Positions 44,701 through 53,305 of a stretch of DNA of 64,000 bases are shown here, in pieces; position 1 is the first letter of the stretch; the number at the start of each line of letters is the position of its first letter. Under the pieces are notes generated by a model. The model worked only from the letters and a program-made list of their open reading frames with translations, ran no database searches and was not told the origin of the DNA. Origin of the DNA: Oceanospirillales bacterium (lineage in GTDB: Bacteria; Pseudomonadota; Gammaproteobacteria; Pseudomonadales; Endozoicomonadaceae); assembly GCA_004762125.1 (NCBI GenBank), contig SIHQ01000017.1, positions 1 through 64,000 on the forward strand. The letters are read 5' to 3'. A program made the position numbers and the translations under genes.

Positions 44701-47700
44701 AGCCAACGGTTCTTTCCCTCAGCCCTGAAAATACACAGGAAGAGTTGTTTGGGCATATGATCACCCGATCAAAACCCGTTGTTATCAGAAAAGATCAACT
44801 TGCGTTTTGTCAGGACAAACAAAAGGCCTGGAAAGCCCTTTGCCAGGCAGCTAACTGCTCAAGCTGGAATAATGCCTTACAACTTCCTCTGAATGATGAT
44901 GCGCAAAAAATACTTAGACGTGAACTTTCAGAAAATGACTTCTTTAGTATTATCGAAACGTTTGATGATAAGGAAAATGCGTTCATTCCAGGTCGCATTC
45001 TGGAGTGGGCAAAGTTAAAAGAACCTCCCGTTCTTATTCTGGATGAAGCCAATATGGTTGAAGAAGGTGTACTTCATCCACTGTTGGGACTAATGGAAAA
45101 CCCTCCAGTGTTGTCCATCTTTGGCCAACAGATCAAACTAACAGACAGACACAGGATTATATTGACAGGAAACCCTGAGTCTTACGACGGTAGAGTCATA
45201 GATCGTCGACTCAGGGAGCAGATGCTACCCCAGTTTTATCGCCCCATTTCCGAAACAGTACTGGCACAGTCAATCTTCTATCCCGGATTGCCCACTCAAT
45301 GGCCAGAACCACTCAGGCAGTATGCAACAGCTACAGCACTCGAGCTTTATAACCACTATAAAAAAGCAGTTCCCGGCCATACTTTTGGACCTAGGGATTT
45401 GAATGATATTCAGGCCAGAATCCACGCTTACTGCGGTAAATCAACACCTAAAGAAACCGAACTGAATGCTGTAATCTGGCAATCAATGTCAGACAGTCTC
45501 AGCGGAGAAAGCCGCAACAATAACCGTGAAACCAGAGCTCTCAAACATTGGTATCAGGCTCATCATGAGGTTGATACCACTCTGATAAAAAAACATCGGG
45601 ATAAATTTAATACGTATTACAAAAAGGTTAAAAAATGTTTTCAGACCGACTTCTTTGACTTTGATGTTCCTTCTGTACGTTCTCTGGCCAGAACTGTCTG
45701 GACTGACATGGATAAAGCCGGCGGTAAGAAAGCACTCATTATTGAAGGGGAAGCGGGTCGTGGTAAGGATGCCTTGCTTGATAGAATGTTACCTGAATGC
45801 CTCTCGGCAAAAGGTCTTTCTCCTCATTTTAAAAGAATCAATGCCAGCCCCGAAAACTGGAATGAGATCAAAAAACTGGTCTCCGAAGCTATGGAGAAAG
45901 GCAACGTTCTTGTCATCAGTGAGCTGAACACCCTTCCCAGCCGCTTTCTTGAAGGATTGTTTAATGAAGTCCTCAATGGTGACTCCGCACCGGGTTTCAA
46001 GTTGATTGCAACCATTAATCCGACGGCATACAGCGGTCGCGAAGAATTCTCCAGCGCCATGCAAAGCCGCTGCACCATGGCAAAAATCGCTCAGTTCACA
46101 GAACCTGAACTGACTGGTTTATTAAAACGCCGTAAACAATGGGATGACAGTTTTTGTGAATGGCTGGTAACCAAACACAGCTCTCTTCATAAGCAACTTG
46201 AAGAAGCCGATTCTCCGATGAAGCTGCCCTTGACCAAGTTACTGGACGCTGCCCATCATTTACACGGTGAAACACCTGAAAGAAGAGATGCCGCTTTTGA
46301 CAAAGAATACCGAATGGCTCTCACAGCCCTTAGCATCAAAGGTAAAACCTCTCGAGCACAATCAGACAAAGCCTCTAGTGAACGAGAAGAACGTGAGCAA
46401 ACTTTATGCAATATGATCAATAGCATCAGCCACTCTCCAGTGTCAGTGGTTTTGGGAGGGAATAGGACTTACCCTAAATATCACGCCAGTGAATCCAAGC
46501 TTGAATTACCTGACCGCGAGGATCTTACAGCTCTGGCCAGCGAAGCAGCTGGCCTGATGCAGCCAAAACAGAGCGACTCATACAAGCAGCAGCTATTAAC
46601 AGAACTGGAGCAGATAAAAGAAGTAAAAAACAGTCAAAAGCTTGATACCAAAGGACTTGATGCCTTGGCAGAGGCCGAGAAGAAAACCGAAACTGAAGCT
46701 GAAAACAGTAGCTGGGTTATGGCTGCTGGCAGTCGCATGCTTCAGATGATCCGGTTCCTGTCCCCTTTAAGAGCAGCCCTAATGCTGCTAACACTGAATT
46801 TCCAGATAGCCATGTATATTCTGTCCCGATTGCCCTGGACACAGATTGCCAAAATCATGCTGAATATGGGAACCGACAAAGCCATTATTTTTATGGCAAA
46901 AATGGCTCTACCAACAGTGACTAAAATACTAAAGCACATACCTTTTGGGCAGGCTTTTAATCTACTGGCCAAGCTGCCGTTTACCAGAATGCTTTCACTG
47001 CTGCACTACCTACCCTATAAATTTCTTTATGAAGCGGCCAGTCATTTTCCCATCGATAAACTCATTGATACTGTGTCCGATTCTGTCAACTCTCTGCCTT
47101 TAGATAAATTTACCGAGCTGTTCGATTCAATTCCTACTGACAGGCTGCAAACTGTAATGGATTGTTTGTCAGCAGATAAAGTGAATGCTCTCTGTGACAT
47201 ACTGCCAATAAACTCTTTGAAAAAAGCCACTGATCAACTCTCTGACAAAAACCTTGAAAACATGGTAGCAAAGCTTCCCTTTGACAAACTGTCGACATTA
47301 ATCAGCAAGATTCCCAGTGAACGTATAATGAGTGCTGTAGAAAAAGTCGATCCGGTATCTCATGACAGACTGCTAAAAGAGCTTCCTGCTGGTTTGGCGA
47401 GTATTACGAGTAAAATCACTGAAACTATTCCGAATACAGATACAGCAGAAAAGCCATTTACAGGCCAATCTGGCTTGGCTACTGAGCCACCAAAAATTGA
47501 AACCAATAAACGGGGCTCTTCTCCAGACATACAGGAAAAACAGGAAAAACAGGAAAAACTGACAACAAAGCAATCTGCCAGCAAACCACAAACTGCACCA
47601 GGGAAACCTGAAACTAAAACTGAAGAGAGAGAAAAAGACACACCAAAGCCAGTACCGGCTCAAGAACAAAAACAGCCAGCACGTCGATTTGGATTCAACC

Positions 47701-49418
47701 CATTCAAGTTGCCCGGAGTAGAAAAAATAGCCGATACTGGTTCAAGTTTTCTTTTTAAAACGATCAGCAGTAAACGTTTGAAAAAAATAGAATCATTCGC
47801 TGGAAAACTAGTAAGCAAATTCGATATAAGTTTCGGCAGCAGTAGCCGCCCAATAAAATCAATAGACAAACCAACAGAAAAGCCAGTCAACCATACGGTA
47901 GAAAAAATAAACTCTCTAACAACACAAGAGCTAGAAAAAATACCTCAAAAAGAATTTATGACTCTATTGAGAACTAGCCACGCTTCGCTCCAAGACCAAC
48001 TTATTGAGAAGCTGTCTAACCGCATGCTGTTCATTTGCTTAAATTTACGGACCGATCAGAGCGCACGGCTTAACGGAAAGCTTGCTGACGCCCACAAAAA
48101 AAGAATGCTTTCAGTCACAATACCTCCTGAAAAAAAGAAGGCACAACTTAGATTAGTGGATGGAAAACCTGTCGAGTTGGAAGCAAAAGCAGTAGTGGAC
48201 GCTGACTATTCCAGAATTAGACACTGGATGAACCCATTGGCACGAAAAATGGCTTCGACACCATTGGGGCTGAATACTAACAGAAAACTATTTATCTGGT
48301 TCATGCAAAGTACTATGAATAGTGACTCTCGTCGTTTGGTTACCATGGATGACATGAACACCCTAACCCAATTACTCAAAAACGATATTGATGTTAATGG
48401 TGCAACTGTAAAAGTAGAGTTAGAACAAAATATGTCTGATTTTCTGGATCTGTTTTTGGAAGAACAATCAAAAAAATCTGAGTATAGAGACGTGACCGGT
48501 CTAACTATCTACCGCTTACTGGATAGTGCACATCAACTCAACAGTGAGGGTTACCTTTCAAGGGATGCATTCGCCAGAATGTTACATAAATGCGCCACTC
48601 AGAAATTATCAACACCCGTATCCGCTATTTTGAAATGGCTCCCTGAACTGTACGATCACCCCGAATTTGGCGAGTGGGCTGAACAAACCACTAATGAGTT
48701 TTACGCAGAGATGGGACAGATTTCCGAAAAAAGAATAAGTCTGTCCGGCCAGCAAAGACTTGATTCAAAACGTGCCACTAAAATCCCTTACCTTGAAAAA
48801 ATGCTCAACAAACGAACCATACGGGAAGGTTTCAGTAGTAATAATACTGGACAAGCAGCAGATATAGGGCGTCTTAGTCGGCGGGATGATCGTTTTTATC
48901 CAGTAAACAGTGGCGACGATCAACTACCAACCTTAATTCTAGCAATCAGTCATCACGAAATAGCAACACTCTTCGCCGAAACACTCAAAAGCAAGCCTGC
49001 ATTGGCGTGTCAGATTGGTTCAGATATTACTTCCTTTATTAAAAACTACTTTGCAGCCTCTCTTTATGAGTACAGGGACAAAGCAAACTGGAAACTTATA
49101 CTACCCACTAGAGTTGAATTCTCAACAGACAATAGCAGTCTGATCCCCTTTAATGCAATCAGTGCTGCACTGGATCCAGACAGAGGCGAATTTGCGGCTG
49201 CTAGATCACAGAGTGATGTATCTTCCCCTATTGAACCGCTAAAAACCAAAGAAGCAATGGGTCTGCCAAACGCCACTTTTCTGGGCACTGATGAACTTAA
49301 AGAGTGTGTAGAAAGTTACCTGGGCGCATTAACACCTGAAATGGTTTATGAAATGATACACGGGAGTAGAAGATTCGAACCCTTGCAAATCCCCGGCTTA
49401 AAAAACAGCCGGAGTTAG
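41727..49418 (+). CDS. Giant orphan AAA+ protein with two ATPase modules and helical repeats
   Basis: Up to 2,563 residues. Three loosely similar segments (about 220-270, 480-510, 595-630; pattern LxGL...LexLLsSPPyvlIg) lie in the N-terminal third. The first AAA+ module (MoxR/dynein-like AAA_5) has Walker A GEAGTGKS at about 970-977 and Walker B LILDEAN at about 1106, with sensor ILTGNPE. The second has Walker A GEAGRGKD at about 1341 and ISELNTLP where LDE is expected, so it is probably degenerate; sensor ATINP is kept. Residues about 1727-1890 form short helical repeats (LPxDKLxxLxxxIPxxR). A Lys/Glu/Gln/Pro linker and an unknown C-terminal region follow. The start is uncertain (TTG 41727 or ATG 41775, neither with a ribosome site). 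No known family covers the full length. Confidence 0.8.
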   Translation: MTSADAYLRYFYWQFSMQSYQGISQAELKQHLKTISSASSKHQVRLCKMKGHLVVKVIPRYALLTRLFYWLGSQKADGEFKQAIMTALRNPETDKSVKKQIIKNISRNAIPCFTNKESKELKERRGAVYNQSSSAIINPTSILLDQEKPRTAQESGTYFINGEMDKLAVREHYRSNGLPGDSCYIQKPADMDQDDLSKTVSCLDGNGIETSAGRLFREDPLTLVLDFTEMSPGQIASLNELFDKPPRFKGRELGPNVSLACLVTKNMFKGGSENPSDDTWRRLDSLGQKPIPERDQKLQLDQSLINSLTTEQPLDEERFYDAPSEVLPPPSHDFYNSSGNWKGALMGEMQLSSEGRIHFKKGLLYKLHDQLEQPEVALELINAPTDDPVFFQTLATIVREKGYWANGQWYSVPENLRLSFKQTSKTELQQRFKAFKRGKSEWPFACINSSNFDQIMANLTLDGNHMIESDTLATMLKGRKRLMISDKLTEHQWIRLLNKLEGFQPKPAIMIAPQCKHPDDLNLSRFTLTSQPVFKLPEPKVVSKGKPTKKPVFSYEITSKTDPQTLLHSLTLTSMQDMTFEEKYTPLMEALKSGQPVHLSGLETNPKVARQLESLLSSPPYVLIGAKAVSLRKINLSCTIREDNKPLGLWQFCPGEKAPLKPEVSSAWLKSIGVEQKISILRLKDFGMLLSKLNSITSGATEKILKIPPKLSESLVKKVIVQLDRETRSDGAQEPGDYHWQKALNDVIAKEYRGNLEVYSYIKTQIVRLYPGAIPEGSVDQHAIRNWLEKHPDPDLNNIQQSYWQLARYCSPASLEVPIKLTKPSKLQLKQLTIIMAQCASSQQQEKLSALMGGSKELPPAFVPYNGSHYSRAYNALTVAGINGRLNKEEPVHHQARALADRIEHMPQPLSAFDVKAELLQYFDPSHLDQNFQDIAESFCDASGSGIRQQRRVLKLSEKLASNPMVMITGEAGTGKSYAAKAAASLYSGGKEPTVLSLSPENTQEELFGHMITRSKPVVIRKDQLAFCQDKQKAWKALCQAANCSSWNNALQLPLNDDAQKILRRELSENDFFSIIETFDDKENAFIPGRILEWAKLKEPPVLILDEANMVEEGVLHPLLGLMENPPVLSIFGQQIKLTDRHRIILTGNPESYDGRVIDRRLREQMLPQFYRPISETVLAQSIFYPGLPTQWPEPLRQYATATALELYNHYKKAVPGHTFGPRDLNDIQARIHAYCGKSTPKETELNAVIWQSMSDSLSGESRNNNRETRALKHWYQAHHEVDTTLIKKHRDKFNTYYKKVKKCFQTDFFDFDVPSVRSLARTVWTDMDKAGGKKALIIEGEAGRGKDALLDRMLPECLSAKGLSPHFKRINASPENWNEIKKLVSEAMEKGNVLVISELNTLPSRFLEGLFNEVLNGDSAPGFKLIATINPTAYSGREEFSSAMQSRCTMAKIAQFTEPELTGLLKRRKQWDDSFCEWLVTKHSSLHKQLEEADSPMKLPLTKLLDAAHHLHGETPERRDAAFDKEYRMALTALSIKGKTSRAQSDKASSEREEREQTLCNMINSISHSPVSVVLGGNRTYPKYHASESKLELPDREDLTALASEAAGLMQPKQSDSYKQQLLTELEQIKEVKNSQKLDTKGLDALAEAEKKTETEAENSSWVMAAGSRMLQMIRFLSPLRAALMLLTLNFQIAMYILSRLPWTQIAKIMLNMGTDKAIIFMAKMALPTVTKILKHIPFGQAFNLLAKLPFTRMLSLLHYLPYKFLYEAASHFPIDKLIDTVSDSVNSLPLDKFTELFDSIPTDRLQTVMDCLSADKVNALCDILPINSLKKATDQLSDKNLENMVAKLPFDKLSTLISKIPSERIMSAVEKVDPVSHDRLLKELPAGLASITSKITETIPNTDTAEKPFTGQSGLATEPPKIETNKRGSSPDIQEKQEKQEKLTTKQSASKPQTAPGKPETKTEEREKDTPKPVPAQEQKQPARRFGFNPFKLPGVEKIADTGSSFLFKTISSKRLKKIESFAGKLVSKFDISFGSSSRPIKSIDKPTEKPVNHTVEKINSLTTQELEKIPQKEFMTLLRTSHASLQDQLIEKLSNRMLFICLNLRTDQSARLNGKLADAHKKRMLSVTIPPEKKKAQLRLVDGKPVELEAKAVVDADYSRIRHWMNPLARKMASTPLGLNTNRKLFIWFMQSTMNSDSRRLVTMDDMNTLTQLLKNDIDVNGATVKVELEQNMSDFLDLFLEEQSKKSEYRDVTGLTIYRLLDSAHQLNSEGYLSRDAFARMLHKCATQKLSTPVSAILKWLPELYDHPEFGEWAEQTTNEFYAEMGQISEKRISLSGQQRLDSKRATKIPYLEKMLNKRTIREGFSSNNTGQAADIGRLSRRDDRFYPVNSGDDQLPTLILAISHHEIATLFAETLKSKPALACQIGSDITSFIKNYFAASLYEYRDKANWKLILPTRVEFSTDNSSLIPFNAISAALDPDRGEFAAARSQSDVSSPIEPLKTKEAMGLPNATFLGTDELKECVESYLGALTPEMVYEMIHGSRRFEPLQIPGLKNSRS
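46905..47400 (+). repeat. Protein-level helical repeats inside the giant AAA+ gene
   Basis: About eight degenerate units of 18-22 residues, such as LPLDKFTELFDSIPTDRL and LPFDKLSTLISKIPSERI, follow one another. Their Leu-Pro-Asp start and amphipathic pattern resemble the N-domain repeats of MgtE. They are diverged at the DNA level. Confidence 0.75.
47531..47566 (+). repeat. 9-bp microrepeat (Gln-Glu-Lys)
   Basis: Four CAGGAAAAA-type units encode QEKQEKQEKQEK in the linker of the giant AAA+ gene. Confidence 0.8.
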
Positions 49419-49442
49419 CTCAATTCAAGCTCGCAATGAGAG

Positions 49443-51620
49443 TTATGATTTAAACGTAATCTTCCAGCAGCTGTGAATGTTTTTACGACGCTGAAAGTCC
49501 TTGTCGATCGTTTGTGAGCTGATCTCTTTCACTTCAAACAGCTCTTCCAGCCTCTCATCCAGTTCGAATTTCCGGTAGTTGTTGGAAAAATACAGTGTAC
49601 CGTCGGCACTCAGTCGCTTCATGGCCAGCTCAAGCAAGCGCTTGTGGCTGCGCTGAACATCAAACACATCATCAAGTTTCTTGGAATTTGAGAACGTAGG
49701 TGGGTCGATAAAAATCAGATCGTATTCACTGTCATCTCTTACCAGCCACTGCATGCAGTCAGCTCGCTCCATTCGATGACGAACTTCACTGAGGCCATTC
49801 AAAGCCAGGTTCTTTTTACCCCAGTTCAGATAAGTGTTGGACAAATCAACACTGGTGGAAGAACTTGCACCACCCATAGCGGCATGGACAGAGGCGGTAG
49901 CGGTATAGCAAAACAAATTCAGGAATCGTTTGCCCTTAACTTCCTTTTGAATCCGCATCCGCATCAAGCGATGATCCAGAAACAGACCGGTATCAAGATA
50001 ATCATGAAGGTTGACCAACAAACGACAGCCTCCTTCATTCACTTCCAGCATGCGCCCTTCTTCACCCTGCCGAGTGTACTGGTTACTACCGGATTGACGC
50101 TCACGGCGCTTAAAAACAACCTTATTCTCTGGTATTCCCAACGCTTCAGGAATAACCGTCAGTGCTTCCAGTAAACGCTCTTTGGCTTTTTCTTCATCAA
50201 TGGTTTTAGGTGCAGCGTATTCCTGAACATGCACCCAGTCCTTGTACAGATCTACTGCCACTGAGTATTCCGGCATATCGGCATCGTATAAGCGATAGCA
50301 CTCAATCTCCGCCCGTCTGGCCCACTTACCAATAGTTTTGAGGTTCTTTCTCAACCTGTTGGCAAACATGGTGGCGCCTTCGGAAACAAAGGTAACCTCA
50401 CGTTTTTCTACAGGCGTTTGCTGATAAATTTCTTTCTGAGCTTCCCTCAGCTCACGACCGCGTAGATCGTAAAGAAATAATTTACACGGCAATGCACCGT
50501 TAAACAGCGAGTAGGATTTCTTCGGCCCCATACCCAGATTTTTTGCCAGCGTAGGAGAACCTGTAAAAATACCGGCTTCCCAACCTGGACACTGAACCTT
50601 GAGTTTTTCACCCAGATGTTTGTAAAGATAGACGAGACTGGCTTCATCACCCAGTCGTTCACCATAGGGAGGGTTACAGAGGATCAAACCTGCTGGCAGT
50701 TCCTGATCAATCTCCAGATCTTTCAGTTCCTGTTGTTGAACAGATACCAACTTACCTAGCCCCATACGCTGCAGGTTACCTTTGGCTCGATGGGCTACAG
50801 AGCCCAGACCATCAAAACCGATCATGGCTGAAGTCACAGAAGCCAAACCCGCCGTACGACGCTGTCTGGCTTCTTCCAAAACCGTTAACCAGATTTTTGG
50901 TACATGTCCCATCCAGCGGTCAAAACCAAAACGTGTACGACTCAAACCCGGAGCAATATCCGCAGCGATCATGGCGCCTTCAATGAGCAAGGTTCCCGCT
51001 CCGCACATAGGGTCAAGCAGAGGCTTGCCTTCTTTTGCCAGTGCAGGCCAGCCAGCACGGATCAACAGTGCTGCAGCCAGATTTTCTTTCAGTGGCGCCT
51101 CACCGGTTTCCAGACGATAACCACGTTGATGCAAGCTCTGTCCAGAAAGATCTATGGCCACAAACGCGGTATTTCCCCGGGCATGGACATTGATGCGCAG
51201 ATCCGGATTAGCCGCATCCACTGAGGGTCGCCAGCCTTGCTCATCGCGGAGCTGATCAACAATGGCATCCTTCACCACCTGTGACCCAAATTTGGTATGG
51301 ATAATGTCTGGGGTTTTACCGGAAAAATCGACTCTGAAGCTGCTTGTTTTATCCAGGTGGTCATCCCACTCAATAGATTTTACACCGTCGTATAAGTTTT
51401 CCTTGGTTTGACTGTTCACCTCAGTCAATCTGAGCAAAATACGGCTGGCAAGACGAGACCATAAGCAACTGCGGTAAGCAATTTCAAGACTTCCCTGAAA
51501 GCTAACACCGGCGACAGTTTCCTGGACACTTTCTGCGCCAAATTCTTTAAGTTCTTCTGCCAGTAACGATTCAAGCCCTTTCGGGCAGCTAGCAAACAGG
51601 TTGTGCAAAGACGTAGACAT
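49443..51620 (-). CDS. rlmL: Bifunctional 23S rRNA methyltransferase RlmKL
   Basis: This 725-residue fused enzyme modifies 23S rRNA at m2G2445 and m7G2069. It has an N-terminal THUMP domain, an RlmL methyltransferase with LCNPPYGERLG, and a C-terminal RlmK methyltransferase with FLNLFCYTATASVHAAMGGA and IFIDPPTFSNSKK. ATG 51620 gives the standard start MSTSLHNLFASCPKGLESLL. The frame extends to 51689 but would add a hydrophobic leader not seen in the family. It is convergent with the giant AAA+ gene and divergent from rmf. Confidence 0.94.
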   Translation of the reverse strand: MSTSLHNLFASCPKGLESLLAEELKEFGAESVQETVAGVSFQGSLEIAYRSCLWSRLASRILLRLTEVNSQTKENLYDGVKSIEWDDHLDKTSSFRVDFSGKTPDIIHTKFGSQVVKDAIVDQLRDEQGWRPSVDAANPDLRINVHARGNTAFVAIDLSGQSLHQRGYRLETGEAPLKENLAAALLIRAGWPALAKEGKPLLDPMCGAGTLLIEGAMIAADIAPGLSRTRFGFDRWMGHVPKIWLTVLEEARQRRTAGLASVTSAMIGFDGLGSVAHRAKGNLQRMGLGKLVSVQQQELKDLEIDQELPAGLILCNPPYGERLGDEASLVYLYKHLGEKLKVQCPGWEAGIFTGSPTLAKNLGMGPKKSYSLFNGALPCKLFLYDLRGRELREAQKEIYQQTPVEKREVTFVSEGATMFANRLRKNLKTIGKWARRAEIECYRLYDADMPEYSVAVDLYKDWVHVQEYAAPKTIDEEKAKERLLEALTVIPEALGIPENKVVFKRRERQSGSNQYTRQGEEGRMLEVNEGGCRLLVNLHDYLDTGLFLDHRLMRMRIQKEVKGKRFLNLFCYTATASVHAAMGGASSSTSVDLSNTYLNWGKKNLALNGLSEVRHRMERADCMQWLVRDDSEYDLIFIDPPTFSNSKKLDDVFDVQRSHKRLLELAMKRLSADGTLYFSNNYRKFELDERLEELFEVKEISSQTIDKDFQRRKNIHSCWKITFKS

Positions 51621-51733
51621 TGCCTTTATTCCGAAAATAATTAAAAACAACAAGGCTGATAAGAAATAATTTCTCGACAGCTTGAGCATATTTGGTTAGA
51701 AATTAGGGTGTAAGACGCAAGAGGCAGTTCCAG

Positions 51734-51949
51734 ATGATGAGAAGACAAAAAAGGGATATGACTGACAGAGCGTTCACCAAGGGATACCAAATTGGTGTTT
51801 CCGGACGCTCCCGGGATATTTGCCCACATGCGGAACCCCAACTACGCCAAGCCTGGCTAACAGGCTGGCGAGAAGGTCGAGTAGATAACTGGAATGGCAT
51901 GGTAGGTGTCTCTGGCCTCCAACGAACCAACGAATCCACCCACATTTAA
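51734..51949 (+). CDS. rmf: Ribosome modulation factor
   Basis: This 70-71-residue basic protein dimerises 70S ribosomes into inactive 100S particles in stationary phase. MRRQKRDMTDRAFTKGYQIGVSGRSRDICPH...WLTGWREGR is a clear match to Rmf. Two adjacent ATGs (51734, 51737) are possible; the second gives the E. coli-like start (M)RRQKRD and GAGG at 51721 serves either. The C-terminus is about 15 residues longer than in E. coli. The pyrD-rmf-rlmL cluster is the same as in Pseudomonas. Confidence 0.95.
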   Translation: MMRRQKRDMTDRAFTKGYQIGVSGRSRDICPHAEPQLRQAWLTGWREGRVDNWNGMVGVSGLQRTNESTHI

Positions 51950-51975
51950 ACCCGCGTGACTCAACCTTCAGGATC

Positions 51976-51995
51976 AGCCCCTGTTCTCAGGGGCT
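51976..51995 (+). terminator. Terminator after rmf
   Basis: AGCCCCTG-TTCT-CAGGGGCT forms a perfect 8-bp GC-rich stem followed by TTTTGTTA. It lies between the convergent rmf and pyrD. Confidence 0.85.
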
Positions 51996-52022
51996 TTTGT
52001 TACCTTCTATCAGCCTGCCTAA

Positions 52023-53045
52023 TCAGTAATCGCAGGAATAGACCGCCTCTGCAGCCTCCCGAATCAGGGATGGCCCTTTGTAAATAAAGCCAGTATAGAG
52101 CTGAACCAGACTGGCACCGGCTTTTATTTTGTCTGCTGCCGTACGGGCGTCCACCACACCACCGACCCCAATAATCGGCAACTTGCCGGACATTTCTGCA
52201 GCCAGCAACCTAATGACTTCCGTAGAACGATCACTGAGTGGCGCACCACTCAAACCACCCTGCTCAGACGCATGTTCAATACCTGTGACCAAATCCCGTG
52301 ACAGCGTGGTATTGGTGGCAATCACGCCATCCAGTTCATACGCCACCAGCTCTGAGGCAATACCGGTAATTTCCTCTTCCGTCATATCCGGAGCGATTTT
52401 GACAGCAATAGGCACTCTGCGACCGTATTTATCGGTCAGAAGAGCTTGTTCTTCCTTCAAAGCGGCTAACAGGCTCTTCAGCGCGTCGCCGAACTGCAAA
52501 GCTCTCAATCCTGGAGTGTTAGGTGAGGACAGGTTAACAGTGATATAGCCGGCATGGGGATAAACCTTACGAAGACAGGCCAGGTAATCACTGTTGGCCT
52601 CTTCCACAGGGGTATCAAAATTCTTACCGATATTTATGCCGATTATGCCCTGATAGTTACACTTACGAACGTTCTCAACCAGGTGATCGACACCCTTGTT
52701 GTTAAAGCCCATGCGGTTGATCAGAGCCTGTTTTTCAGGAAGACGAAAAGCCCTTGGCTTTGGGTTACCTGGCTGAGGTCGAGGCGTCACGGTGCCCAAT
52801 TCAATATGACCAAAGCCCAGATCACCCAGACCATCGATACAATCGGCGTTCTTGTCCAGTCCGGCGGCCAAACCCACAGGGTTGTCAAAGGTCAGTCCCA
52901 TGACAGTTCTGGGCCGGGAAGGCACTGCCGGAGCCAGCATACGGGACAGTCCCAGTCTCTGACCGGCACTGATCATCTCCAGTGACACATCATGAGCATT
53001 TTCTGCAGAAAGACAGAACAGTAACTTTCGACCCAGCTGATACAT
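52023..53045 (-). CDS. pyrD: Dihydroorotate dehydrogenase (quinone), class 2
   Basis: This membrane-associated FMN enzyme of pyrimidine synthesis has 340 residues. The N-terminal helix [18 protein letters not shown] identifies class 2. [34 protein letters not shown] with the catalytic Ser, and [11 protein letters not shown] are signature blocks. ATG 53045 has GGGGCG before it; ATG 53060 would add five residues and lacks a ribosome site. Confidence 0.95.
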   Translation of the reverse strand: MYQLGRKLLFCLSAENAHDVSLEMISAGQRLGLSRMLAPAVPSRPRTVMGLTFDNPVGLAAGLDKNADCIDGLGDLGFGHIELGTVTPRPQPGNPKPRAFRLPEKQALINRMGFNNKGVDHLVENVRKCNYQGIIGINIGKNFDTPVEEANSDYLACLRKVYPHAGYITVNLSSPNTPGLRALQFGDALKSLLAALKEEQALLTDKYGRRVPIAVKIAPDMTEEEITGIASELVAYELDGVIATNTTLSRDLVTGIEHASEQGGLSGAPLSDRSTEVIRLLAAEMSGKLPIIGVGGVVDARTAADKIKAGASLVQLYTGFIYKGPSLIREAAEAVYSCDY

Positions 53046-53060
53046 GAAGCGCCCCGACAT

Positions 53061-53305
53061 GTTTTTGAATTTAAACCGGCAGAATTATACGCACCTGCTG
53101 CGCTAACACCAGATCAGCTGTGGATTTTTATTACTTTTTGTTCTAGATAGGATACGAGTATGCCCTGATACCCTCTGATTTTGCACCTTCAACGGCAACA
53201 GGTATAACACGGCTGACAGCCAAACTAACCAATTCAAGAACCCTTCTGTTTATGCCCTGTCTGAATATGTAACGGAACACAAAATGTATTGCAGGGGGTT
53301 GCAAC
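53061..53305. other. Divergent intergenic region pyrD / 1,250-codon gene
   Basis: A 245-nt gap with no gene or strong structure. It contains AT-rich segments that may carry both promoters; none is convincing enough to place. Confidence 0.4.

Noticed and set aside
49393-49412. Terminator between the giant AAA+ gene and rlmL
   Set aside because: The CCGGCT/AGCCGG stem is short, lies inside the coding end and is not followed by a T-run.
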